Origin: Muribaculum sp.
GTDB taxonomy: Bacteria; Bacillota; Clostridia; Lachnospirales; Lachnospiraceae
Assembly: GCA_023663505.1 (NCBI GenBank)
Contig: JAMPHH010000036.1
Coordinates: forward strand, 1 to 31,270
Reading direction: 5' to 3'
DNA length: 31,270 bases
Under the pieces are notes generated by a model. It saw nothing but the letters and a program-made list of their open reading frames with translations, made no database searches and was not told the DNA's origin. The position numbers and the translations under genes were made by a program. Shown piece after piece: positions 21,664-29,189 of the stretch (its first letter is position 1; each line of letters begins with the position of its first letter).

Positions 21664-22544
21664 GCGCTTCCCCTCACCTTCCCTCTCTCCTTGCTGAGCT
21701 GCAAAATAATGAGGAACAGCACCGCCGTGATCAGCTTGATCGCCGTCGCGTCAATCCCCGCAAACATTGCAAGTGCCACACACGCCTTATATAGAATAGA
21801 GCCGATCACCACACTGGCAGTCACCCGCAGGAAGCTAATCTTGCGAAAAAGACTCGTTCCGATAATGACACTGGCAAGCCCGATGACCACCGCTCCCGTT
21901 CCGATAGAAATCTCAAAGCTTCTCTGCTGCTGCGCATAGATACAGCCGCTCAACGACACCAATCCGTTGGCTATGGACAGCCCCACGATCTTCACCAACC
22001 CCTTGTCAACCCCAAGACTGGTCACAATCGTGTCATTGTCCCCCACCGCCCGAAGCAGGAAGCCCGCCTTGGTGTTCATATACCAATCCAACAGATACTT
22101 CACGAGCATAGTGATCAAGAAGATAATGATAACCACCTTGAAGCCCTTCAGAAATTCAGGAAAAATCGCATTCACCACAGCGTTATCAAAGATATTCTCC
22201 TTATTAAAAATAGGTACATAAGCGGAGCCGGCAATCCACAGATTGATAGTGTATAGCCCTGTCATCATGATGATGCCGCTCAAAAGATCCCTCACCTTCA
22301 TCTTGACATGGATCAATCCCGTACACATGCCCACCAAAGCCCCCGCCAGAAAAGCAATCGGAAGCGTGAGAATCGCAGGCACGCCAAACCCGCTGATAAA
22401 ACGCGCAGTAATGGCAGCCCCGAAGGGGAAGCTGCCATCTACCGTCAAATCCGGAAAATCCAATATTTTATATGTGATATAAACTCCCAAAGCCAATATT
22501 CCGTATATCATGCCCTGTTCCAGTACACTTAAGATTAATGCCAT
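21657..22544 (-). CDS. ABC transporter permease, TrpXYZ-type importer
   Basis: A 295-aa protein with eight or more membrane helices, of the branched-chain/ribose permease-like group (COG4120). The N-terminal GMIYGILALGVYITYKILDFPDLTVDGSFPFGAAI is characteristic, as are NGLVSLSGCIYAQQQRSFEISIG and GLASVIIGTSLF. It forms the membrane channel with the ATPase at 20890 and the lipoprotein at 22568, in one operon. A gap of 23 bases separates it from the binding-protein gene. Confidence 0.92.
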   Translation of the reverse strand: MALILSVLEQGMIYGILALGVYITYKILDFPDLTVDGSFPFGAAITARFISGFGVPAILTLPIAFLAGALVGMCTGLIHVKMKVRDLLSGIIMMTGLYTINLWIAGSAYVPIFNKENIFDNAVVNAIFPEFLKGFKVVIIIFLITMLVKYLLDWYMNTKAGFLLRAVGDNDTIVTSLGVDKGLVKIVGLSIANGLVSLSGCIYAQQQRSFEISIGTGAVVIGLASVIIGTSLFRKISFLRVTASVVIGSILYKACVALAMFAGIDATAIKLITAVLFLIILQLSKERGKVRGSAC

Positions 22545-22567
22545 GAACGACTCCTATTCTCTGCTTC

Positions 22568-23560
22568 TTACTCCACAATGATCTCGTCAAAGCTCTGGTA
22601 TGCGTCCTCCGCATAGCTCGCGGGAAGCTCCAAATCAAGCTTCTTAGCCGCAGCAAAGTTCACATACAGACTAGGCTCGGAAATCACCTCAAAATTCATC
22701 TCCGACGCCTTCGCCTCGCCCTTTAAGACCTTCGCTGCCATTCTGCCCGTCTGCTTGCCCAGCTCGATGTACTCCAAGCCCATGGAAGCCACACAGCCAT
22801 TCTTTACCTGCTCAACCTCCGAGCCAAACACGGGAATCCCCGCCTTATTTGCCTCCTCCAAAACCGTCTGCAGCGCACTTACCACCGTATTGTCCGTCAG
22901 GTTGGTAATGCAGTCCACCTTGCCGCAGATATCAGCCGCCGCCAAAGCGACCTCAGACATGGCAGTCACGCCGCTGTCCACGATCTCAAACCCATACTCG
23001 CCCGCCACAGCCTTGTACTGCGCGATAGCACTCACAGAGTTTGTCTCACTGGTCGTATAGATAATGCCTATGGTCTTTGCCTCGGGCAGAATCAAGCGAA
23101 TCATTTGAAGCTGCGCGTCCACCGCCAAAACGTCAGACGTCCCTGTCACATTGCCCACGGGACTCCCGTCCGCATTGGCAAGCCCCGCGCCCACGGGGTC
23201 GGTCACCGCCGTGTAAATCACTGGAATATCACTGTTCATGGTCGCATTGTATGCCGTGGTCGCGCTGGGCGTCGCAATCGCACAGATCATATCCACCTTC
23301 TTCGTCACAAAATTGCTCGCCGTCATTCCTGCCGTACCGGGGTCAGCCTGTGCGTTCACATACTCAATCGTCAGGTTCTCACCCTCCTTGATGCCCTCCT
23401 CGGCAAGCCCCGCCAGAAAACCCTCGCGGCAATTGTCAAGGGAACCGTGATCCGCAAACTGGGAAATACCTATCGTATACCCTTCCTTAGCGCCGCAGCC
23501 GGACAACGCCGCCGCAGCCATCGCCGCCGTCAAAACCAATGCCAAAACTTTCTTTTTCAT
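22568..23560 (-). CDS. ABC substrate-binding lipoprotein, TrpX-like
   Basis: A 330-aa lipoprotein. Signal peptide MKKKVLALVLTAAMAAAALS is followed by the lipobox Cys (LSGCG). The mature part has the COG2984 (ABC_sub_bind) fold: YTIGISQFADHGSLDNCREG, NFVTKKVDMICAIATPSA, IPVIYTAVTDPVGAGL, GIIYTTSETNS and IPVFGSEVEQVKNGCVASMG. Homologues bind aromatic amino acids such as tryptophan. No T-box was found, so substrate evidence is only by family. AGGAGG lies seven bases upstream. Confidence 0.93.
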   Translation of the reverse strand: MKKKVLALVLTAAMAAAALSGCGAKEGYTIGISQFADHGSLDNCREGFLAGLAEEGIKEGENLTIEYVNAQADPGTAGMTASNFVTKKVDMICAIATPSATTAYNATMNSDIPVIYTAVTDPVGAGLANADGSPVGNVTGTSDVLAVDAQLQMIRLILPEAKTIGIIYTTSETNSVSAIAQYKAVAGEYGFEIVDSGVTAMSEVALAAADICGKVDCITNLTDNTVVSALQTVLEEANKAGIPVFGSEVEQVKNGCVASMGLEYIELGKQTGRMAAKVLKGEAKASEMNFEVISEPSLYVNFAAAKKLDLELPASYAEDAYQSFDEIIVE

Positions 23561-23636
23561 AATTATTCCTCCTTATGCATATCGCAGGTTTTACCCGCGA
23601 TGCCGCCACCAATAAAACGTGACCATTCAACATATC

Positions 23637-25952
23637 CTATGCCATATTCTCGTTTTTGTCAAGAAAATATTTCTTCTCGAAGTCAGCCACGGGAATCGGT
23701 CTTGAGAAATAATACCCCTGAAAAATATCACAACCCGCCTTGGTCAGATAATTAACTTGGTCTATGGTCTCCACACCCTCCGTGACTACCGTAAGCCCCA
23801 GACTCTTGGACATAGCAATCACAGCGTTCATGATGGTGCGGCTCCGCTCCTCATGACTGGTCTTGCGCAGGAAGCCCATATCAAGCTTCAGCACGTCCAC
23901 CTCCATATCCTGCAAGGTGTTCAGGGACGAATACCCGCTTCCAAAATCGTCAATCTCCACTTGGAACCCGAAATCGCGCAGCTTCCTCAACAGATCCATC
24001 TGTGTACTTATCTTTTCCATGAGCGCGGTCTCCGTGATCTCCAGCTTCAGGTTGGAGGGCTTGATCCCATAGCGGTTCACCAACTCGGTGAAGGTCTCAT
24101 AAATATCTATATAATAGAAGTCCTTCGGAGAGATATTCACGGAAATGTGCAGCTTATCCCAGCCGCGCTCCTTCCAATCTCGAAGCTGCCTGCATGCCAG
24201 CTCCCAGATATAATTGTCCAATCTGGAGATATAGCCGCTCTTTTCAAACACAGGGATAAACTCCCCCGGGGACACCATGCCCCGCACAGGATGCTCCCAG
24301 CGCACCAATGCCTCGGCTCCGAGCACCGCGCCTCCCTCCACTGCCACCTGCGGCTGAAGAAACATCTGAAACTCTCCCGCGGCGATCGCCCGCTCAAATT
24401 CACCCACCATGACCTTCTCTCTCTGCTCGGAAACACCCATGCTCTCCGTGTAGTGAGCCACGATTTGCTGATAATCGTCCTTGATCCGCTGAATCGCCAC
24501 AAACGCCCTGTCACACATGACAGAGACGCTCATTGCGGGGTCGATGATATGATATACCCCGACATGCACGTGCATTCTGTATACACTGCTCTTTACAATC
24601 TTCTTCAAGTCCTCCAGATAGACGGCGTAATCCTCCTCGTGGAAATTCTCCTCCCGCATACACATGGCAAAGCGGTCAGCCTCCAAGCGTCCATATGCAG
24701 TGTCCTCACTGGCGTCCCGACGCATCAGTCCCGCGATGCGCTTCAAGATCTGATTGCCCGTCGCCTCGCCAAACAGGTCGTTCACCATCTTGAAGTCCTT
24801 CACGTCAATACAGACCACCACGTGCTTCACATCGGGAGCCTGCTTTAAAAGCTCGCCCACGCGCTCAAAGAACCTCCCCCTGTTATAAATATCCGTGAGA
24901 TAATCATGCGTCGCGTTATATCGCTCCATCTCCAGCTCCCGATAGGCTTCTGTCCTGTCCATCAGAGAGAAAAAGTTTCCCACATAATTGCCGTGATTGT
25001 CCAACAGGAACTTAAAATGAATCTCAAAATAATGCATCTCCCCGTCGGACAGGATACGTTCCTCCTTCCACGCGCACTCCTTAAGCTCCTCATGACTTCT
25101 CCCGCCCAGCCAGCTCGTGTAATAACGCTCCAACGGCGCATACCCCTGATGCGCTTCAAAGATATCCCTGCTCATCTCGTTGGCATAGACACACTTTCCG
25201 TCCTTGTCAAAGCACATGATGCCATTCTCCAAATCCTCGACAGCGAGGGACAACAGCTTGACCACGATACTCTTAGGCACATAAAACAAAGTAAAATACA
25301 CACATGCCACGGCGAGGAATGTATACAATATAGGTGAGATATCCACGGGAATGTTCAAAAAACGATAGCCGATATTGACTAACAGGATTGGCACAAAGCA
25401 CCCTACCACCGCGTTGTACTTGCCGCGGTAGAGCTTGATTGTGTTCTTTAATTTATAGAGAAAGATAATGAACACCAACGCCGCTAACGCATAGACAAAG
25501 ATCAGATGAAAGAGATAAACGGGAACCCTCCCCGTCGTCACGGGCGATACCCCGTAACACTCTCCCCCGAAGAAGGCCTCCTTCTCACACACAAACACAT
25601 GCCCCGTCCACGCGTTGACTGCCATAGAGACCGTATCCGCCACTGCCCCCGCGTAAATCACCCCTCTGATAAGTACATTATCATGTCCAATATTGGTGTA
25701 ACGCCTTGCATACTGCATCAGCACGATCACAAGCCAATCGGTGGCGGCAAAATAAAGCCCGTGAAGAAGCGCGGCGATCCTGACGTCATCGATCAGCACG
25801 GACAGGGCATTGCACAGGATCGTGACCACGGCGGCAATAAACAGATATTGTATATTACGTCTCACAACATGCTCATATTTATTTAATTTCACCGTCGCCA
25901 CTATAAGCCCCAGCGAAAGCAGACAAGACACCACAAAAAAGCCGATTATCAT
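23637..25952 (-). CDS. membrane GGDEF(degenerate)-EAL c-di-GMP phosphodiesterase
   Basis: 771 aa. About seven to eight N-terminal membrane helices (to residue 225) resemble the sensor-kinase 7TM type. A PAS-like domain (about 235-345) is followed by a GGDEF domain (350-490) and an EAL domain (515-770). The GGDEF signature is replaced by LEADRF (about 423-428), so cyclase activity is unlikely. The EAL domain looks active: AEALVRW near 547, ITETALM, DDFGSGYSSL, LKLDMGFL, EGVE and QGYYFSRP are intact. Start: the ATG at MIIGFFVV has GGGAG seven bases upstream. The longer TTG start at 25997 is in fact a TTGACA, more likely a -35 box. It would lower c-di-GMP in response to a membrane signal. Confidence 0.9.
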   Translation of the reverse strand: MIIGFFVVSCLLSLGLIVATVKLNKYEHVVRRNIQYLFIAAVVTILCNALSVLIDDVRIAALLHGLYFAATDWLVIVLMQYARRYTNIGHDNVLIRGVIYAGAVADTVSMAVNAWTGHVFVCEKEAFFGGECYGVSPVTTGRVPVYLFHLIFVYALAALVFIIFLYKLKNTIKLYRGKYNAVVGCFVPILLVNIGYRFLNIPVDISPILYTFLAVACVYFTLFYVPKSIVVKLLSLAVEDLENGIMCFDKDGKCVYANEMSRDIFEAHQGYAPLERYYTSWLGGRSHEELKECAWKEERILSDGEMHYFEIHFKFLLDNHGNYVGNFFSLMDRTEAYRELEMERYNATHDYLTDIYNRGRFFERVGELLKQAPDVKHVVVCIDVKDFKMVNDLFGEATGNQILKRIAGLMRRDASEDTAYGRLEADRFAMCMREENFHEEDYAVYLEDLKKIVKSSVYRMHVHVGVYHIIDPAMSVSVMCDRAFVAIQRIKDDYQQIVAHYTESMGVSEQREKVMVGEFERAIAAGEFQMFLQPQVAVEGGAVLGAEALVRWEHPVRGMVSPGEFIPVFEKSGYISRLDNYIWELACRQLRDWKERGWDKLHISVNISPKDFYYIDIYETFTELVNRYGIKPSNLKLEITETALMEKISTQMDLLRKLRDFGFQVEIDDFGSGYSSLNTLQDMEVDVLKLDMGFLRKTSHEERSRTIMNAVIAMSKSLGLTVVTEGVETIDQVNYLTKAGCDIFQGYYFSRPIPVADFEKKYFLDKNENMA

Positions 25953-26000
25953 AACGTAACTCCCAATTTCAAGTAATATAAATACAAAGTATGTCAAGTA

Positions 26001-26040
26001 TTTATAGCAAACGACAAAATAATTGTCGTTTTGCTATAAA
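26001..26040. repeat. 40-bp near-perfect hairpin
   Basis: Arms TTTATAGCAAACGACAA and its complement (one extra base) surround a 5-nt loop. It lies just upstream of a TTGACA at 25992-25997 that may be the -35 for the EAL gene. It could be a terminator of the kinase gene (stop at 26166) or an operator. Confidence 0.7.
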
Positions 26041-26043
26041 CTT

Positions 26044-26127
26044 ATGCACATGTCCGCACAAGGAATATTGCTGCTTTTGCAGCGTGTGGACGGCGCAAAC
26101 GGAAACGACTTATGTCGTTTCCTATAA
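26044..26127. repeat. dispersed 84-bp repeat, family C, copy 2
   Basis: Gap-free match to 18947-19030. Here the stems are stronger: GTCCGCAC/GTGTGGAC, GCTGC/GCAGC around TTTT, and GGAAACGAC/GTCGTTTCC around TTAT. Some differences from copy 1 preserve pairing. Confidence 0.8.
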
Positions 26128-26165
26128 GAATTGTATCATATTTTTCCGGAAATGGGAATAGAAAA

Positions 26166-28109
26166 TCAAGTATTCAGGACATCAAATTCCAATATCACCT
26201 TAAACAGGTCACCGTCCGTCACAATCTGCATTCCGCCCCCCTGAAGCTCGACCAGACTTCTGGCAATGGACAGCCCCAGACCGCTTCCCTCCATATGTCT
26301 TGACGCGTCCCCGCGCACAAAACGCTCCTCAAGCTCCTCCGCCGAGATATTGAGCTCGTACTGTGAGATATTGCGGAATATGACAGCCGCCTTCCCGTCA
26401 TGCCTCTCCACATTGATATACACTCTCGAATTCTCCTGCGCGTACTTGCAGATATTATTCATCAGATTGTCAAATACCCGCCAAAGATGCCTGCCGTCCG
26501 CAAGAATCTGAAGCTCCTCCTCAGGCTGCGACACATGAAGCTCAAGCCTCCGCTCCTCCAGTCTCGGCTCGTACTCCCCGACCGTCTGCGACAGCAGCAC
26601 CCCGATGACACAGGGCTGCAGCTCCACCTCCAAATTCCCCGTGGTCGCCTTGGAAGCATCTACCAGATCGTCCAAAAGCTTTCTCAGCCTCTTGGACTGG
26701 CGCAGGAGAACCTCCGAATACTCCGCCATCTGCGCCTCCCGCTCCTCATTGCCCAAAGCTTCCTGCCCCTGAACCAGATTCCCCAACAAATCGGCATAAT
26801 TGATGATAGAGGTGAGCGGCGTCTTGATGTCATGCGAGACATTGGTGATCAGCTCCGTCTTGAGCCGCTCGCTGCGCATTCGCTGCTCCACCGCCTTGGC
26901 GATGCCCTCCCCGAGTCTGTTCAGATTCTCCCCCTGCTTCTTAAAATCCCACATCAGATATCTCGTGCTCAGCTTATAGCCAGAATTGCCGCCCGCAAGC
27001 TCCTCGCTCGCCCGACAAAGCTTCTTGAACGCTAGCGCGCAGTACAGCACGATCGGGACGATCAGCGCCTTCTCCATAAGCCAAAGCACAAACACACCAA
27101 AATCTTCTATTATACCAAAAATCACGCAGAACTCGACCAGTGTAGTCAAAGTCAGAAGTCCCACCACATTCAGGATCCCGGGGATTCCCAGCAGTACCTT
27201 CCACGTCAGGCGAAGCGCTGCCCTAAGGAATCTCCACGCCCACCGCGCCGTCACATAGATCAAACTGAATCTCCATGTCTTTTCCAATTTCAACCGCAGT
27301 GCGAACTCGCACAGATAAATCGTGCACCAGACCAACGTCACCGCACCGCCTAACGCCAGTATCAGCACATATGCCAAATCACCGCGAAATTCCGATAAGA
27401 GATTCTCCCCAAGAAACAGCAGGAGAACCCCTCCCGCCACAAAGCCTGCCGTCAGGATATCCAGATAAATACCGCTCAAGATACTCGGGGTAATCCCCTC
27501 CTTCCCGCGACGGTGCCCCGCATTGCACAGCAGCCACACAAAGCTGACCACCCCGAACAGGATAGCTCCGACTCCAACTCCCACGAAGCGCCACTTCATA
27601 TTATATATACTAATTCCCTGAGCGTTTAGCTGCTGCAGCTCGTCCGCCTTGGCAAATTCAGGGTCAACATACATCACGACCATGTACTCCACAGTCTCAT
27701 ATGCCTGCGTCACCGAGTTAAGAAGAACATCTCTGTACACATACGCCTTATAGGTATAAGGGCTTTGCCTTGCCTCCTGACTTGTGTTGCTCCAACGCTC
27801 CTCCCCGCTTGGGTAACGGGAAATTATATAACTTACGTTATTATATGTACTCTCCCTGACAAATGCATCGGACATATCTTCTAGTGTCGGGAAAGTGGCT
27901 TGGTCTTGACAGATATAGTGTAAATGCGATTCCGCCTCCCTGCGCAGGAATTCACTCTGGTACTCCTCAAAATTATTTTGATATGCCCCACAGCTCCAAA
28001 GCTCCGCAATCCCCGCCACCGAGATAACTCCCGCCACGAAGCTGACAGCGAGAACGAAATATAATAACACCTGAAATCCTATACTCTTGGTAATCCCTGC
28101 CTTTTTCAT
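26166..28109 (-). CDS. membrane sensor histidine kinase
   Basis: 647 aa. A first membrane helix (about 11-35), an extracytoplasmic region to about 172, then five or six further helices (175-195, 212-234, 245-268, 305-335, 340-361). A HAMP-like linker precedes the DHp helix with phospho-acceptor His426 (NVSHDIKTPLTSIINYADLL). The ATPase domain has NNICKYA (N box) and GSGLGLSIARSLV (G2). The G1 box is poorly conserved (NISQYELN). AGGAGG lies seven bases upstream of the start. It follows the response regulator gene with a 190-base repeat-filled gap; a cognate pair is likely. The signal is unknown. Confidence 0.92.
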   Translation of the reverse strand: MKKAGITKSIGFQVLLYFVLAVSFVAGVISVAGIAELWSCGAYQNNFEEYQSEFLRREAESHLHYICQDQATFPTLEDMSDAFVRESTYNNVSYIISRYPSGEERWSNTSQEARQSPYTYKAYVYRDVLLNSVTQAYETVEYMVVMYVDPEFAKADELQQLNAQGISIYNMKWRFVGVGVGAILFGVVSFVWLLCNAGHRRGKEGITPSILSGIYLDILTAGFVAGGVLLLFLGENLLSEFRGDLAYVLILALGGAVTLVWCTIYLCEFALRLKLEKTWRFSLIYVTARWAWRFLRAALRLTWKVLLGIPGILNVVGLLTLTTLVEFCVIFGIIEDFGVFVLWLMEKALIVPIVLYCALAFKKLCRASEELAGGNSGYKLSTRYLMWDFKKQGENLNRLGEGIAKAVEQRMRSERLKTELITNVSHDIKTPLTSIINYADLLGNLVQGQEALGNEEREAQMAEYSEVLLRQSKRLRKLLDDLVDASKATTGNLEVELQPCVIGVLLSQTVGEYEPRLEERRLELHVSQPEEELQILADGRHLWRVFDNLMNNICKYAQENSRVYINVERHDGKAAVIFRNISQYELNISAEELEERFVRGDASRHMEGSGLGLSIARSLVELQGGGMQIVTDGDLFKVILEFDVLNT

Positions 28110-28135
28110 ACACCCGCCTCCTTATACTGACAGCT

Positions 28136-28320
28136 AGAAATTCTTTTCACCTGAGAAATTCTTTTCACACTTCCAAACATGCCGCCAACGGCGGCACAGA
28201 CAGTCAATGGGAAGAATCGCAAGCGATTCTTCCGTGTGAGAAAAGGTTCGCCATGCGAACCTTAGAATTTCTCCGCGAAGCAGCCCTTGCTGCGAGCGGC
28301 TAGAAATTCTTCTCACACTT
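28136..28320. repeat. repeat-filled gap with copies of the regulator gene's 3' end
   Basis: AGAAATTCTTCTCACACTT (28302-28320) is the end of the response regulator gene. It recurs with one change at 28154-28172, and its first part again at 28136-28150. Between them are three perfect hairpins: TGCCGCC/GGCGGCA (28180-28196), GAAGAATCGC/GCGATTCTTC (28211-28232) and AAGGTTCGC/GCGAACCTT (28243-28263). It looks like an insertion with a 19-bp duplication of its target. Confidence 0.75.
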
Positions 28321-28992
28321 GTAGCCTTGCCCCCACACCACCTTGATGTATCTGGGCTCCGCCGGATTGATCTCCAGCTTCTCCCGAAGATGCCTGATAT
28401 GTACCGCCACCGTATTCTCACTCCCATAGGGCAGGTCATTCCAGATGCGTTGGTAAATCTCCTTAGGCGAGAACACCTGCCCCGGGTTCTGCATCAACAG
28501 CCGCAATATCTCGAACTCTGTGGGGGTCAGCGCCACCGCTTCGCCGTCCAATGTCACGGTCTTCTCCACATCGTCTAACTCAATTCCGCCCACCCGCAGC
28601 ACGTCAGGGCGCATATTGCCCCCGCCAAGCTGCATATAGCGGCGAAGCTGAGATTTGACCCTTGCCGCCACCTCCACAGGATTGAAAGGCTTCGTGACAT
28701 AATCGTCCGCCCCCACGGTCAGCCCCAAGACCTTGTCCGAATCCTGACTCTTGGCGGTCAGCAGTATCACGGGCACATTGCTCTCCTCCCGAAGCTTTAC
28801 CATGGCGGAGATTCCGTCCATTGCGGGCATCATGATATCCATCAGCACAAGGTGAATCTCTTGCTCCCTGATGACCCGCAGCGCCTCCACTCCGTCATAA
28901 GCCTCAAACAGCCTGTAATTCTCGTCATGCAGATAAATCTTCAGCGCATTGACGATATCTCTCTCATCATCACATATCAGTATATTGTACAT
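28300..28992 (-). CDS. OmpR/VanR-family response regulator
   Basis: A 230-aa protein. The receiver domain has the acidic pair CDDE, phospho-acceptor Asp in LVLMDIMMPAMDG (near residue 52), Thr in ILLTAKSQ and Lys in YVTKPFNPVEV. The DNA-binding winged helix (about 130-228) has LTPTEFEILRLLMQNPGQVFSPKEIYQRIW and VAVHIRHLREKLE. The start has GGGAG five bases upstream. It sits before the sensor kinase gene, as expected for a pair. TCTTAA direct repeats upstream (29057-29073) may be its own binding site. Confidence 0.94.
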   Translation of the reverse strand: MYNILICDDERDIVNALKIYLHDENYRLFEAYDGVEALRVIREQEIHLVLMDIMMPAMDGISAMVKLREESNVPVILLTAKSQDSDKVLGLTVGADDYVTKPFNPVEVAARVKSQLRRYMQLGGGNMRPDVLRVGGIELDDVEKTVTLDGEAVALTPTEFEILRLLMQNPGQVFSPKEIYQRIWNDLPYGSENTVAVHIRHLREKLEINPAEPRYIKVVWGQGYKCEKNF

Positions 28993-29056
28993 GTCTGCTC
29001 CCGTCCTTTTATCCTATTGTAACAGACCTTTTATTAACAAAAAACAGGGGAAAGCT

Positions 29057-29073
29057 TTAAGAATTTATTAAGA
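29057..29073 (-). promoter_or_regulatory. direct repeats with 11-bp period, possible regulator site
   Basis: On the minus strand TCTTAA occurs twice, starts 11 bp apart (29068-29073 and 29057-29062), about 65 bases upstream of the response regulator start. OmpR-family proteins bind tandem repeats of 10-11-bp period. Confidence 0.4.
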
Positions 29074-29084
29074 TACGTAGTCGT

Positions 29085-29168
29085 GGCTGTCGCACTAATG
29101 AAGATAAATACAGAATCCCGTTGCATTTCACACAACCTTCCGCAGCTTCAATGCTTAGTGCGACAGCC
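29085..29168. repeat. 84-bp inverted-repeat element, MITE-like
   Basis: Perfect 14-bp terminal arms GGCTGTCGCACTAA and TTAGTGCGACAGCC, with TGAAG/CTTCA pairing further in. It has about 56 bp of interior and no coding capacity. Ends beginning GGCTGTCGC are reminiscent of insertion sequences in this group. It could alternatively be a transcription-end structure for the hybrid kinase. Confidence 0.6.
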
Positions 29169-29189
29169 CCTCCACGTTTACTATATGCT

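Noticed and set aside
23757..24848. Long plus-strand frame of 363 codons
   Set aside because: Antisense to the EAL gene; His/Leu-rich low-complexity translation typical of a shadow frame in GC-rich third positions; no ribosome site or family match.
25953..25997. TTG start adding 15 residues to the EAL protein
   Set aside because: The TTG is part of TTGACA, more likely a -35 box, and has no ribosome site; the ATG at 25952 has one.
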